A stretch of 42,245 bases of DNA from Rhodovulum sp. (GCA_020637615.1 JACKKC010000027.1:1-42245); one strand, 5' to 3'; shown: positions 1-8,150, numbered from the stretch's first letter. Translations and numbers: made by a program. The notes: generated from the letters alone by a model not told the origin.

Positions 1-26
1 TGAATCGCATAGCCTGCGACGCGCTT

Positions 27-90
27 TAGGCTGAATCGACATCTATCGCTGCCACCATCCTGTGGATCCGACAAATTTCGATTCAGCCTA
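27..90. repeat. 12-bp perfect inverted repeat, possible insertion-sequence end or hairpin
   Basis: The 12 bases at 27-38 (TAGGCTGAATCG) are the exact reverse complement of 79-90, with a 40-base spacer. Part of the same arm (TGAATCG) also occurs at 1-7. Each arm contains a GANTC site, the CcrM methylation target of alphaproteobacteria. Short terminal-repeat-like arms beside a decayed transposase gene suggest mobile-element debris, but no transposase lies between the arms. No gene is seen in 1-224. Confidence 0.45.
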
Positions 91-181
91 GGGCGACGGC
101 GATCTGGCGCGGATGTTCAACTTGACGATGATCCGCGCGCCTCGTCGATCAAGGGGCAGGCGCAAAAGGGGACAGGAATGT

Positions 182-204
182 CCGGCGCTCGTGCGTAGCG
201 CCGG
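182..204. terminator. Stem-loop downstream of the flavin reductase gene
   Basis: CCGGCGCT at 182-189 pairs perfectly with AGCGCCGG at 197-204 around a 7-base loop. It lies just past the 3' end of the minus-strand flavin reductase gene that stops at 225. There is no clear T-run on the minus strand, so it may be a transcript end stabiliser rather than a classic intrinsic terminator. Confidence 0.35.
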
Positions 205-224
205 GTTTGTGGCGTGGCGCTCCG

Positions 225-794
225 TCAATTGCTTCGCGGCAAGACGCTGAGCACCCGACGGACAAAAATGTGGTATTCATTCATGTAGTTCTTCAGGAAC
301 ATCTCGGTGTCCGGCTTGGTGACTTCACCGTCATCGGTGATGAGCCCCGGCGTGAACTGAACGTAGGCTTCGAGCGCGTTCATCATCGGCGAGTTGCAGA
401 AGCTGAGCACGCTTTTTAGGCTCTGCTGCGCCACCGCGGTGCCGATCGAACCGGGGGACGTTCCGATTACGCCGGAGGGCATACGCGAGAACGAATTCTT
501 CCCCCATGGGCGGCTCGCCCAGTCAATCGCGTTCTTCAGACCGCCGGGAATCGAGCGGTTGTATTCCGGAGTGACGAAAAGCAGAGCATCGACCGCAGCG
601 ATCGATTCCTTGAATTCTTGAGCGACTGGAGGAAAGTCGTCATCGTAGTCGTAGCTGTAGAGCGGCAGTTCCTTGAACGAGATTTCCGTGAATTCAAGCC
701 CGTCGGGCGCAAGCCGAACCAGAGCCTTTGCCAACTTGCGATTAATAGAAGCCTTGGCGAGGCTGCCAACGAAGTAGCCTACCTTATGCGCCAC
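225..794 (-). CDS. NADPH-dependent FMN reductase / quinone reductase family protein
   Basis: 189 residues, typical of the NADPH-dependent FMN reductase (ChrR/YieF-like) flavodoxin-fold family, whose cytosolic members move two electrons from NAD(P)H to quinones, azo dyes or chromate. Visible family features are the N-terminal phosphate-binding strand and loop (VGYFVGSLAKASINRKLA, about 5-22) and the FMN-site motif TPEYNRSIPGGLKNAIDW near 74-91. The start is GTG at 794-792, supported by GGGAG six to seven bases upstream; an overlapping ATG is out of frame. The gene is visibly AT-richer than the dcw genes and sits next to IS30 debris, so recent transfer is likely. It is transcribed alone. The substrate cannot be told from sequence. 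Confidence 0.88.
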   Translation of the reverse strand: MAHKVGYFVGSLAKASINRKLAKALVRLAPDGLEFTEISFKELPLYSYDYDDDFPPVAQEFKESIAAVDALLFVTPEYNRSIPGGLKNAIDWASRPWGKNSFSRMPSGVIGTSPGSIGTAVAQQSLKSVLSFCNSPMMNALEAYVQFTPGLITDDGEVTKPDTEMFLKNYMNEYHIFVRRVLSVLPRSN

Positions 795-848
795 AAATAT
801 CTCCCATGAGTACTTCTATTCGCCTTCCTTCCGGGGAAAGTGCTGCCT

Positions 849-865
849 CCAAGGGCTTGGGTCAA
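849..865 (-). promoter_or_regulatory. Candidate promoter and dyad upstream of the flavin reductase gene
   Basis: Read on the minus strand, TTGACC (865-860) is a fair -35 box. It runs straight into a short dyad, CCAAG-2-CTTGG (860-849). A dyad next to the -35 box is the arrangement used by MerR-type activators, but no clear -10 hexamer is seen at the expected distance and no regulator gene is adjacent. This is a weak call. Confidence 0.2.
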
Positions 866-932
866 GCATGAACCGACATTCCACACCCAAAATTCACAAA
901 CCAAGTGCGACACGATGATGTCCGGGATCGCC

Positions 933-1189
933 ATGGGACAGACATAGAGCCACCTCATGCTTGAGGAGAGATGCCGCTTGTGCGGCCCGATGGAGATGGA
1001 TCTGAGCATCAGTGAGATTGCCCGGCGCATGGACCGTCACCGGAGCACGATCCATCGCGAACTGAACCGCAGCCGGTGCGCGGACGTCTACAGACCGGAC
1101 AGTGCGGCGCGCCGACCCTGGGCGCGTAAGCCTCGCGGCTCGAGGAGGCTGTGCGTGCCGGGATCCGATGGCGATCGGCCGGCGGCTGA
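933..1189 (+). pseudogene. Decayed N-terminal fragment of an IS30-family transposase
   Basis: From ATG 933 the frame reads M-G-Q-T-stop-S-H-L-M-L-E-E-R-C-R-L, then a helix-turn-helix of the IS30 type (LSISEIARRMDRHRSTIHRE) and a YRPDSAARR-WARK stretch. The TAG at 945-947 interrupts the usual start of these proteins. After about 1138 the similarity seems to continue in another frame (LEEAVRAGIRW) to a stop at 1187-1189. The DDE catalytic part is missing. It is therefore nonsense-mutated, probably frameshifted, and truncated. Open reading continues into murD by chance, but the bases after about 1190 belong to other genes. Family assignment is from recalled IS30 N-terminal sequences. Confidence 0.65.
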
Positions 1190-1199
1190 GTCAGCCGCC
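1181..1199. terminator. Perfect 9+1+9 palindrome over the stop codon of the 1191-1862 gene
   Basis: GGCGGCTGA at 1181-1189 and TCAGCCGCC at 1191-1199 are perfect inverted repeats around one base. The right arm holds the stop codon (TGA on the minus strand) of the exported protein gene, and the left arm holds the stop of the IS30 remnant frame. It could fold at the end of the minus-strand transcript. There is no T-run, so terminator function is uncertain. Confidence 0.35.
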
Positions 1200-1862
1200 C
1201 TCGATCGCGGCAAGCGGCACCTCGTAGACTTCGCCGCCGTCGATGGTCACGGTCCAGGTGTCGCTCTCGTAGCGGGCGTCGACTTCGCGGTTGGTCGCGT
1301 TCACGTAGGGCGTGCCGTCGGTTGCGTCCTTCAGGAAGTTCATGGTGAACCGCTCGCCTCGCGGGCTCTGCACCTCGATCGAAGCCTGGCCGTTCTCCAT
1401 GCGCAGGATGCCGGCCGGGCACTGGCCGAATTCCGTCTCCGCGGCATCGCGGCAGGCGAGGAGCGTCGTGGCGTCGTAATCCGCGGTCGAGAAGGGGGCT
1501 GTCGGGCTGTCGGTCTCGTCGGGATGCAGCGCCGAGGTGTCCCAATAGAGGAAGATGCTGATGTCGGGGAAGCGGAAGATCAGCCCCTGGTCGCCGAGGC
1601 CGCTCTGGCGATAGACCGTCCGGCCTTCCTGATCCTGGAAATTGCCCGGGGTGTCGCCGACGGGCGTGAGGTCGTGGCTGACGCCGTCGTCGCGGGTGAT
1701 GGTGATGTGGCCCTGGCTCTGCGCGAAGGTGCAGGGCAGCATCGCCTCGATCCGGTCCGAGCCCGCGGGATAGATCTCGCAGGCGGCCTCCGTCCAGTCG
1801 GCGGCGGCAGGGGCGGCCCAGAGCGCCGCGAGGACCGCCGCCAGAGAAAGCCAGTAGCGCAT
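1191..1862 (-). CDS. Exported protein of unknown function
   Basis: 223 residues. The N-terminus is a clear Sec signal peptide: one Arg, a hydrophobic core (LSLAAVLAALWAA), then a likely AAA/DW cleavage site near residue 21. The mature part has paired cysteines (ACEIYPAG, LPCTF, LLACRDA, FGQCPAG) that may form disulfides, and is rich in beta-type segments. I do not recognise a domain; it was not matched to any family I can name. The ATG at 1862-1860 is chosen because it begins the signal peptide and has GAGG-type sequence upstream; the reading frame extends far upstream only as antisense of murD. It is divergent from murD, in the place where upstream dcw genes would be expected, so it probably belongs to the same disrupted strip as the IS30 remnant. 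Confidence 0.72.
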   Translation of the reverse strand: MRYWLSLAAVLAALWAAPAAADWTEAACEIYPAGSDRIEAMLPCTFAQSQGHITITRDDGVSHDLTPVGDTPGNFQDQEGRTVYRQSGLGDQGLIFRFPDISIFLYWDTSALHPDETDSPTAPFSTADYDATTLLACRDAAETEFGQCPAGILRMENGQASIEVQSPRGERFTMNFLKDATDGTPYVNATNREVDARYESDTWTVTIDGGEVYEVPLAAIEGG

Positions 1863-2063
1863 GTCTTCCGCCTCGATGAGCCGCCGAGGCGGGAAGGGTG
1901 CCCGTTGCCGGCGGTGCGCGCAAGGGCAGGGTGCGCGCGGAGCCTCTTGCATCCCGCGGCGAGCTTGTCGAAACAGGAGCGGCGGCGAGGGGCGCCCGCC
2001 GAAGGAGCATGCCATGGCCGCTGCGACCGTCCGGTCCGCCATCCGATGCGCGGGGATCGCCGC

Positions 2064-3476
2064 GTGATCCCGGTCCGCGGCTACGATGGCCACAAGGTGG
2101 CGGTGCTCGGGCTCGGGCGCTCGGGCATGCCGGCGGTGGCGGCCCTTCGGGCGGGCGGGGCCGAGGTCGTCGCCTGGGACGACGGCGAGGCGGCACGGGC
2201 GCGGGCGGCGGCCGAGGGCATCGCGATCACCGATCTCGCGCGGGCGGATGCCTGGGCCGGGGTCAAGGCGCTGGTCGTCTCGCCCGGCATTCCGCATCTC
2301 TATCCCGCGCCGCATCCGGCGGTCGCCGCCGCCTGGGCGGCGGGCGTCGCGGTCGACAACGACGTCGGGCTCTTCTTCCGCTCCTTCGCCACGCCGGCCT
2401 GGGAGGAATTCGCGCGCATTCCGCAGGTGGTGGCGATCACCGGCTCGAACGGCAAGTCGACGACCACGGCGCTGCTCGCCCATGTGCTGGCGGCGAGCGG
2501 GCGGCCGGTGCAGATGGGCGGCAACATCGGGCGCGGGGTGCTCGACCTCGAGCCGGCGGAGGACGGCATGGTCGTGGTGCTGGAGCTCTCCTCCTACCAG
2601 ACCGAGCTCGCCCGAGCCCTGCAGCCGGACATCGCGGTCTTCCTCAACCTCTCGCCGGACCATCTCGACCGCCACGGCGGGCTCGGCGGCTATTTCGCCG
2701 CCAAGCGGCGGCTCTTCACCCAAGGCGGCCCGTCGCGGTCGATCATCGGGGTCGACGAGGACGAGGGCCGGTTCCTCGCAAACGTGATGCGCGAGGAGGC
2801 TGGCTCGGGCGACCCGGTGATCGAGGTCTCGGTCACGCACAAGCCCGTGGGCAGCGGCTGGAGCGTGTCGGGGCGCAAGGGGTTTCTCGCGGAATGGCGC
2901 AACGGACGGCAGCAGGCCTCGATCGACCTGCGCGGGATGGCGTCCCTGCCCGGGGCGCATAATCACCAGAACGCCTGTGCCGCCTATGCCGCGGCGCGTA
3001 CCTTGGGCATGGCGCCGCGGGTGATCGCCGAGCGGCTGGCGAGCTATCCCGGCCTGCCGCACCGGGCGCGCATGGTGGCGACCCATGGCGGCGTGCGCTT
3101 CGTCAACGACAGCAAGGCGACCAATGCCGACAGCGCCGGCCGGGCGCTGGCGAGCTTCGAGCGCATCCGCTGGATCGCCGGGGGGCGGCCCAAGGGCGGG
3201 GGCATCGAGAGCCTGCGCCCGCTCTTCGGGCGCGTCGCCAAGGCCTATCTGATCGGCGAGGCGGCGGGGGAATTCGCCGCGACGCTCGGCGACGTGCCCC
3301 ATGTGGTGAGCGGGACGCTGGCGGCGGCGGTGGAAGCGGCGGCCGCGGAGGCGCAGGAGGGCGAGACGGTGCTGCTGGCGCCGGCCTGTTCGAGCTTCGA
3401 TCAGTTCACGAGCTTCGAGGAGCGGGGGGATGCCTTCGAGGCCGCGGTGCGGGCGCTTGTCGCGGGCGGTCTATGA
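2064..3476 (+). CDS. murD: UDP-N-acetylmuramoyl-L-alanine--D-glutamate ligase MurD
   Basis: 470 residues. MurD adds D-glutamate to UDP-MurNAc-L-Ala in the cytosol, the second amino-acid step of peptidoglycan precursor synthesis. The N-terminal Rossmann-like domain carries VAVLGLGRSG near 12-21. The ATP P-loop GSNGKSTTT lies at about 127-135. ELSSYQTE, NLSPDHLDRH and the C-terminal domain (HRARMV, FVNDSKATN) follow in the family order. The start is GTG 2064, which has GGGGA seven bases upstream and gives the I-P-V-x-G-Y N-terminus usual in relatives; ATG 2046 in the same frame lacks a ribosome site. The open frame back to 957 is fortuitous. It heads the + strand cell-wall block, and the next gene overlaps its 3' end. 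Confidence 0.96.
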   Translation: MIPVRGYDGHKVAVLGLGRSGMPAVAALRAGGAEVVAWDDGEAARARAAAEGIAITDLARADAWAGVKALVVSPGIPHLYPAPHPAVAAAWAAGVAVDNDVGLFFRSFATPAWEEFARIPQVVAITGSNGKSTTTALLAHVLAASGRPVQMGGNIGRGVLDLEPAEDGMVVVLELSSYQTELARALQPDIAVFLNLSPDHLDRHGGLGGYFAAKRRLFTQGGPSRSIIGVDEDEGRFLANVMREEAGSGDPVIEVSVTHKPVGSGWSVSGRKGFLAEWRNGRQQASIDLRGMASLPGAHNHQNACAAYAAARTLGMAPRVIAERLASYPGLPHRARMVATHGGVRFVNDSKATNADSAGRALASFERIRWIAGGRPKGGGIESLRPLFGRVAKAYLIGEAAGEFAATLGDVPHVVSGTLAAAVEAAAAEAQEGETVLLAPACSSFDQFTSFEERGDAFEAAVRALVAGGL

Positions 3477-4041
3477 GGCTTCGGCGGCGGGGTTCGACCG
3501 GCATCGCGCGCGGGGGCTCTTCGAGCGGGGTTGGCTCGGGCGGTTCGCGGCGCTGTTGCCCGAGGGCGTGCCGGTGCTCGATCTCGGCTGCGGCACCGGC
3601 GATCCGATCGCGCGCTGGCTGATCGGGGCGGGCTTTGCCGTGACGGGCGTCGATTTCTCGGGCGCGATGCTGGCGATCGCGCGGGCGCGGTTTCCGCAGG
3701 CCGAATGGCTGGAGGCGGATATGCGCGGGCTCGACCTGGGGCGGCGCTTCGGGGGCATCCTGGCCTGGGACAGCTTCTTCCATCTCACGCCGGAGGATCA
3801 GCGGGCGATCTTCCCGGTCTTCGCGCGGCATCTCGCGCCGGGAGGCGCGCTGATGTTCACCAGCGGGCCGGATGCGGGGGAGACGGTCGGGGCAGTGGAG
3901 GGCCGGCCGGTCTATCACGCGAGCCTCGCGCCGGCGGAATATGCGGCGCTGATGGCGGCGGAGGGTCTCGCGCCGCGGGCCTTCGCCGCCGAGGATCCGG
4001 GCTGCGGCGGGCATTCGGTCTGGCTGGCGCGGGCGGGGTGA
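3430..4041 (+). CDS. Class I SAM-dependent methyltransferase
   Basis: 203 residues with the SAM-binding fold: motif I VLDLGCGTGDPIARW near 49-63, acidic residue after strand 2 (VTGVDFSGAML), and motif-II-like EADMRGLDL near 95. Substrate unknown. ATG 3430 overlaps murD by 47 bases and follows a G-rich run. A TTG at 3457 would shorten the overlap and give a more usual N-terminus (S-R-A-V-Y-E), so the true start may be there. The position between murD and ftsW and the overlap suggest co-translation with murD, but the family is broad and nothing visible ties it to peptidoglycan. Confidence 0.85.
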   Translation: MPSRPRCGRLSRAVYEASAAGFDRHRARGLFERGWLGRFAALLPEGVPVLDLGCGTGDPIARWLIGAGFAVTGVDFSGAMLAIARARFPQAEWLEADMRGLDLGRRFGGILAWDSFFHLTPEDQRAIFPVFARHLAPGGALMFTSGPDAGETVGAVEGRPVYHASLAPAEYAALMAAEGLAPRAFAAEDPGCGGHSVWLARAG

Positions 4042-4052
4042 ACTTTCGGCCG

Positions 4053-4257
4053 AGTTCCGGGCAGGCCAGTGTCTCCGTCTCGCCCGGCGGGCACCGCCGG
4101 GCAGCGCCCGCCCCGCCCCGTCACGCCGAAGGCGTGCCTCCGGCACGACGCGGGCGCTTCGCATCCGCCGGGTGGGGCGCTGCCCTCGTCTTCTGGTGGG
4201 GCGGTCGAGGAAGGAAGAAGAAAGAGTGAGCGCCAAATGCGACGGCCCCGCCCTCGG
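4053..4257 (+). repeat. Dispersed structured repeat, copy 1, in the leader of ftsW
   Basis: This stretch matches the reverse complement of about 39200-39350. Shared blocks are AGTTCC-x-GGC, CGCCCGGCGGGCACCGC, GCAGCGCCCGCCCCG, GGGCGCTGCCCTC and GAAAGA-R-TGAGC-x-CCAAATGCGA. The hairpin arms GGGCAGCGCCC (4099-4109) and GGGCGCTGCCC (4175-4185) pair perfectly. In this copy the loop carries about 45 extra bases. A purine-rich Shine-Dalgarno-like run and GTG-AGC-GCC-AAA-TGC-GAC follow. The gap 4042-4375 holds nothing else evident apart from the promoter-like region before ftsW. Confidence 0.75.
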
Positions 4258-4297
4258 CGCGTGGAGTACTGGTCAAACGGGCCTGAAACGGCTATAG
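4226..4297 (+). CDS. Possible 23-aa leader peptide carried by the dispersed repeat
   Basis: GTG 4226 follows GGAAGGAAG-type purine runs and opens a 23-codon frame starting M-S-A-K-C-D-G-P-A-L. The second repeat copy opens with M-S-S-K-C-D-R-P-A-L in the same place relative to its own Shine-Dalgarno run. Several differences between the two copies fall in third codon positions without changing the residue (GAC/GAT, CCC/CCG, CTC/CTT). This hints at translation, but only about ten codons are comparable and after them the two frames diverge. Treat as a candidate only. Confidence 0.25.
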   Translation: MSAKCDGPALGAWSTGQTGLKRL

Positions 4298-4375
4298 GTT
4301 GTATCCGACGCCCGGATCGTGGAGCCAAACCGCGGCAGGGACGACGAGGCAGGCATTGGGAAAGGGCAGTTCCCG

Positions 4376-5539
4376 TTGACCGACATGGTGCATGGCGCGG
4401 CTTCGGCGCGGCCGGGCGAGGCAATCGTCCCGGAATGGTGGCGCACGGTCGACCGCTGGTCGCTGGCCGCCATCGTGGCGCTCTTCCTGATCGGGCTGCT
4501 GCTGGGGCAGGCGGCCTCGCCGCCGCTCGCGCTGCGCAACGGGCTCGATCCCTTCCATTACGTCACCCGGCAGGCGGCCTTCGGGGTGCTGGCGCTCTTC
4601 CTGATGGTCGTCGTCTCGATGATGGCGCCGGACCGGCTGCGCCGCTGGGCGGTGGTGGCATTCTTCTTCTCCTTCGTCGCGCTGGCGCTCCTGCCGGTCT
4701 TCGGCACCGATTTCGGCAAGGGCGCGGTGCGCTGGTATTCGCTGAAGGTGGTCTCGGTCCAGCCTTCGGAATTCCTCAAGCCCAGCTTCGCCGTCTTCGC
4801 CGGCTGGCTGATGGCGGCGAGCTACGACGTCAAGGGGCCGCCCGGCACCGCGATCTCCTTCGTCTTCGCGCTGGCGCTGACCACGATCCTGGCGCTCCAG
4901 CCGGATTTCGGCCAGGCGGGGCTGATCATCGCCTGCTGGGCGCTGATGTATTTCGCCGCCGGCGCGCCGGTGCCGCTGCTCGGCGGCGTCGGCGCCGGCG
5001 TGGTCGCGGTGGGCTGGTTCGCCTATCACAATTCCGAGCATGTGGCGCGGCGCATCGACGGGTTCCTGAGCTCGGAGGTCGATCCGCGCACCCAGATCGG
5101 CTACGCCACCAACGCGATCCAGGAGGGCGGCTATCTCGGGGTCGGGATCGGCAATGGCAGCGTGAAATGGACGCTGCCGGACGCGCATACCGATTTCATC
5201 ATCGCGGTGGCGGCCGAGGAATTCGGGCTGATCCTCTGCGTGCTGATCCTCGGCCTCTATATGACGATCGTGGTGCGATCGCTCCTGCGGCTGGTGCGGG
5301 AGCGCGATCCCTTCGTGCGGCTGGCGGGCACCGGGCTCGCGGTGCTGCTCGGCATGCAGGCGATGATCAACGTCGGTGTCGCGGTGCGGCTCCTGCCGGC
5401 GAAGGGCATGACCCTGCCGCTCATCTCCTACGGCGGCTCGTCGCTGATCGCCGCGGGCCTCGGGCTCGGCGTGCTGCTGGCGCTGACGCGCCGGCGGCCG
5501 CAGCACGATCTCGACGACATCCTCGGGCCGGCGCGCTGA
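4376..5539 (+). CDS. ftsW: Septal peptidoglycan polymerase FtsW (SEDS family)
   Basis: 387 residues, the usual FtsW length. FtsW is a polytopic inner-membrane glycosyltransferase that polymerises lipid II at the septum with its partner FtsI (PBP3). About ten hydrophobic segments are visible. Family motifs are VQPSEFLK, LQPDFGQAG, IGYATNAIQEGG-x-x-GVGIG, HTDFI, and the C-terminal LPLISYGGSS. The TTG at 4376 has AAAGGG nine bases upstream and yields a T-D-M-V N-terminus resembling Rhodobacter relatives; the ATG at 4385 is the alternative, and GTG 4319 has no ribosome site. The gene follows the methyltransferase after a 334-base gap containing a dispersed repeat, so it may have its own promoter. 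murG begins a few bases downstream. Confidence 0.94.
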   Translation: MTDMVHGAASARPGEAIVPEWWRTVDRWSLAAIVALFLIGLLLGQAASPPLALRNGLDPFHYVTRQAAFGVLALFLMVVVSMMAPDRLRRWAVVAFFFSFVALALLPVFGTDFGKGAVRWYSLKVVSVQPSEFLKPSFAVFAGWLMAASYDVKGPPGTAISFVFALALTTILALQPDFGQAGLIIACWALMYFAAGAPVPLLGGVGAGVVAVGWFAYHNSEHVARRIDGFLSSEVDPRTQIGYATNAIQEGGYLGVGIGNGSVKWTLPDAHTDFIIAVAAEEFGLILCVLILGLYMTIVVRSLLRLVRERDPFVRLAGTGLAVLLGMQAMINVGVAVRLLPAKGMTLPLISYGGSSLIAAGLGLGVLLALTRRRPQHDLDDILGPAR

Positions 5540-5549
5540 GGCGGTGGCG

Positions 5550-6653
5550 ATGACGGAGGCGCCCCTGCTCGTGATCGCGGCCGGCGGCACCGGCGGGCAC
5601 ATGTTCCCGGCCCAGGCGCTGGCCGAGGCGATGCTCGCGCGCGGCTGGCGGGTGCGCCTCGCCACCGACGCCCGCGGCGCGCGCTATGCCACGGGGTTTC
5701 CCGAGGAGGTCGAGCGGGTGGTCACCGCCGCGGCGAGCCTCAGCCAGGGCGGGCTGGCGCGGCGGGTGACCGCGCCCTTCAGCGTGGCGGCGGGCGCGGC
5801 GGCGAGCATCGCTTCCATGCGCCGCGAGCGCCCCGATTGCGTGGCGGGTTTCGGCGGCTATCCGGCGCTGCCGGCGATGATCGCCGCGACCGCCCTGCAG
5901 ATCCCGCGGCTGATCCACGAGGCGAACGGCGTGCTCGGCCGGGTCAACCGCGCCTTCGCGCGCCGGGTCGACGTGGTGGCCTGCGGCACCTGGCCCACGG
6001 AGGTCCCCGAGGGCGCGACGGTGGTGCATACCGGCAATCCGGTGCGCGCCGCGGTGCTCGCCGAGCAGGGCGCGACCTATGTCATGCCCGGCGACTGGCC
6101 CATGGGGCTTCTGGTGATCGGCGGCAGCCAGGGCGCGGGGCTCTTCGCGCGCGTGGTGCCCGAGGCGCTGCGGCTCATCGATCCGGACCTGCGCGCGCGG
6201 CTCAGGCTCGCCCAGCAGGTGCGGCCCGAGGACATGGCGCGCACCGGCGACATCTATGCCGATCTCGGCATCGAGGCGGATCTGCGCGGCTTCTTCGAGG
6301 ACGTGCCGCAGCGGCTCGCCGAGGCGACGCTGGTGATCAGCCGGGCGGGCGCGAGCTCGATCGCCGATGTCACGGTGATCGGCCGGCCGGCGATCCTGAT
6401 CCCCTATGCGGCGGCGACCGACGACCACCAGGCGGCGAACGCCCTCGGCCTCGTGGAGGCGGGCGGCGCCTTCATGATCCGCGAGCAGGAATTGACCGCC
6501 GAGGGGCTGGCGGGGCATATCACCGCGATCCTGACCGACGCGGAGGGCGCCGCGGCCATGGCCGAGGCGAGCCTCGCCCAGGGCCGGCCCGACGCGGCGG
6601 AGCATCTGGCGGGCCTCGTGGTCGAGCTCGCCCAGCAAGGAAGAAACGCATGA
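5550..6653 (+). CDS. murG: MurG, UDP-GlcNAc:lipid I N-acetylglucosaminyltransferase
   Basis: 367 residues. MurG is a peripheral inner-membrane GT-B enzyme that converts lipid I to lipid II. The first glycine loop GGTGGHMFPAQAL lies near 10-22. The second glycine-rich loop GGSQGA and the donor-site region (RAGASSIADVTVIGRPAILIPYA) follow in the C-terminal half. ATG 5550 has GAGG eight bases upstream, partly inside the ftsW stop region; GTG 5544 is a possible alternative. It is tightly spaced after ftsW and overlaps murC by ATGA, indicating translational coupling. Confidence 0.96.
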   Translation: MTEAPLLVIAAGGTGGHMFPAQALAEAMLARGWRVRLATDARGARYATGFPEEVERVVTAAASLSQGGLARRVTAPFSVAAGAAASIASMRRERPDCVAGFGGYPALPAMIAATALQIPRLIHEANGVLGRVNRAFARRVDVVACGTWPTEVPEGATVVHTGNPVRAAVLAEQGATYVMPGDWPMGLLVIGGSQGAGLFARVVPEALRLIDPDLRARLRLAQQVRPEDMARTGDIYADLGIEADLRGFFEDVPQRLAEATLVISRAGASSIADVTVIGRPAILIPYAAATDDHQAANALGLVEAGGAFMIREQELTAEGLAGHITAILTDAEGAAAMAEASLAQGRPDAAEHLAGLVVELAQQGRNA

Positions 6654-8077
6654 ACGGACAGACGCGGCTGCCGCACGACATCGGCGCGATCCATTTCACC
6701 GGCATCGGCGGCATCGGCATGTCGGGGATCGCCGAGGTGCTGTTGAACCACGGCTTCACCGTGCAGGGCTCGGACCTGAAGGCCTCGCCGATCACCGAGC
6801 GGCTGGAGTCGAAGGGCGCGCGCATTTTCATCGGCCAGAGCGCGGAGAACCTCGAGGGCGCGGAGGTGGTGGTGATCTCCTCGGCGATCAAGCGCGGCAA
6901 CCCCGAGCTCGACGCGGCGCGGGCCAAGAACCTGCCGGTGGTGCGGCGCGCGGAGATGCTGGCCGAGCTGATGCGGCTGAAGTCGAACGTGGCGGTGGCC
7001 GGGACCCACGGCAAGACCACCACCACCTCGATGGTGGCCGCGCTGCTCGACGCCGGCGGCATGGATCCGACGGTGATCAACGGCGGCGTGATCCACGCCT
7101 ATGGCTCGAACGCGCGCATCGGCGCCGGCGAATGGATGGTGGTGGAGGCCGACGAGAGCGACGGCAGCTTCAACAAGCTGCCCGCGACCGTGGCGGTGAT
7201 CACCAACATCGACCCCGAGCACCTGGACCATTACGGCGATTTCGACAGCCTGCGCGCGGCCTTCGACACCTTCGTGTCGAACATCCCCTTCTACGGGCTG
7301 GCGGTGGCCTGCATCGACCATGCGGAGGTGCAGGCGCTGGTGGGGCGGATCACCGACCGGCGGGTGGCGACCTATGGCTTCAACCCGCAGGCGGACGTGC
7401 AGGGCCGCAACCTGCGCTTCGAGGACGGCGGGGCGAGCTTCGACGTCGCCCTCAACGCCGAGGGGCGGGTGATCGAGGGGGTGCGGCTGCCGATGACCGG
7501 GGACCACAACGTCTCGAACGCGCTCGCCGCGGTGGCGGTGGCGCGGCATCTCGGCATCGCGCCCGGCGCGATCAAGAAGGCGCTGGCGGCCTTCGGCGGG
7601 GTGAACCGGCGCTTCACCCGGGTCGGCGTGGTCGACGGCGTGACCATCATCGACGATTACGGCCATCACCCGGTGGAGATCGCCGCGGTCCTGAAGGCAG
7701 CACGGCAGGCGACCAAGGGTCGGGTGATCGCAGTGCACCAGCCGCATCGCTACACGCGGCTGCGCGACCTCTTCACCCAGTTCTGCGCCTGCTTCAACGA
7801 TGCCGATACCGTGGCGATCGCCGAGGTCTATACCGCCGGCGAGGCGCCGATCGAGGGCATCAGCCGCGACACGCTGGTGGGCGGGCTGATCGCCCATGGC
7901 CACCGCCGGGCGCTGCCGCTCGCCGGCGAGGCGGCGCTGGCGGATTTCGTGCGCGCCGAATGCCGGCCCGGCGACATGCTGGTCTGCCTCGGCGCGGGAT
8001 CGATCTCGGCCTGGGCCAATGCCCTGCCGGCGCGGCTCGGGGCGGAGAACGGCGCGAAGGAGCCGGTGGAGGCGTGA
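6650..8077 (+). CDS. murC: UDP-N-acetylmuramate--L-alanine ligase MurC
   Basis: 475 residues. MurC adds L-alanine to UDP-MurNAc in the cytosol, the first peptide step. Visible are the N-terminal nucleotide loop HFTGIGGIGMSGIAE, the P-loop GTHGKTTTT at about 118-126, EADESDGSF, TNIDPEHLDHYG, and the C-terminal IIDDYGHHPVEI and HQPHRYTR. The start ATG overlaps the murG stop (ATGA, 6650-6653) and has AAGGAAG just upstream. It is the last + strand gene before the panBC insert. Confidence 0.97.
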   Translation: MNGQTRLPHDIGAIHFTGIGGIGMSGIAEVLLNHGFTVQGSDLKASPITERLESKGARIFIGQSAENLEGAEVVVISSAIKRGNPELDAARAKNLPVVRRAEMLAELMRLKSNVAVAGTHGKTTTTSMVAALLDAGGMDPTVINGGVIHAYGSNARIGAGEWMVVEADESDGSFNKLPATVAVITNIDPEHLDHYGDFDSLRAAFDTFVSNIPFYGLAVACIDHAEVQALVGRITDRRVATYGFNPQADVQGRNLRFEDGGASFDVALNAEGRVIEGVRLPMTGDHNVSNALAAVAVARHLGIAPGAIKKALAAFGGVNRRFTRVGVVDGVTIIDDYGHHPVEIAAVLKAARQATKGRVIAVHQPHRYTRLRDLFTQFCACFNDADTVAIAEVYTAGEAPIEGISRDTLVGGLIAHGHRRALPLAGEAALADFVRAECRPGDMLVCLGAGSISAWANALPARLGAENGAKEPVEA

Positions 8078-8150
8078 GGCGCGCCGCGCGCCGCGCGGCG
8101 GCCCTTGCCGCCAGTTTGCGCGCGCGGGTGCGCGCATCGGCATTTCTTCG

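Noticed and set aside
61..69. Possible DnaA box (TGTGGATCC)
   Set aside because: Two mismatches to the consensus, single copy, no AT-rich unwinding region or replication gene nearby.
1967..1985. Degenerate copy of a short repeat shared with 8229-8263 (TGTCGAAAC core)
   Set aside because: Only about nine bases are shared, which is too little to call a repeat family here.
957..3476. An 839-codon open frame that fuses IS30-like residues to MurD
   Set aside because: Only 957-1138 resembles a transposase and only 2064 onward is MurD. The middle is antisense of the exported-protein gene and has no domain; high GC leaves few stops.
6404..8143. Very long minus-strand open frame over murC and the murG end
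   Set aside because: It is rich in H, R, G and P with no recognisable domain and is wholly antisense to murG/murC; similar shadows lie over ftsQ/ftsA (12061-14121) and pepN (36772-39360).
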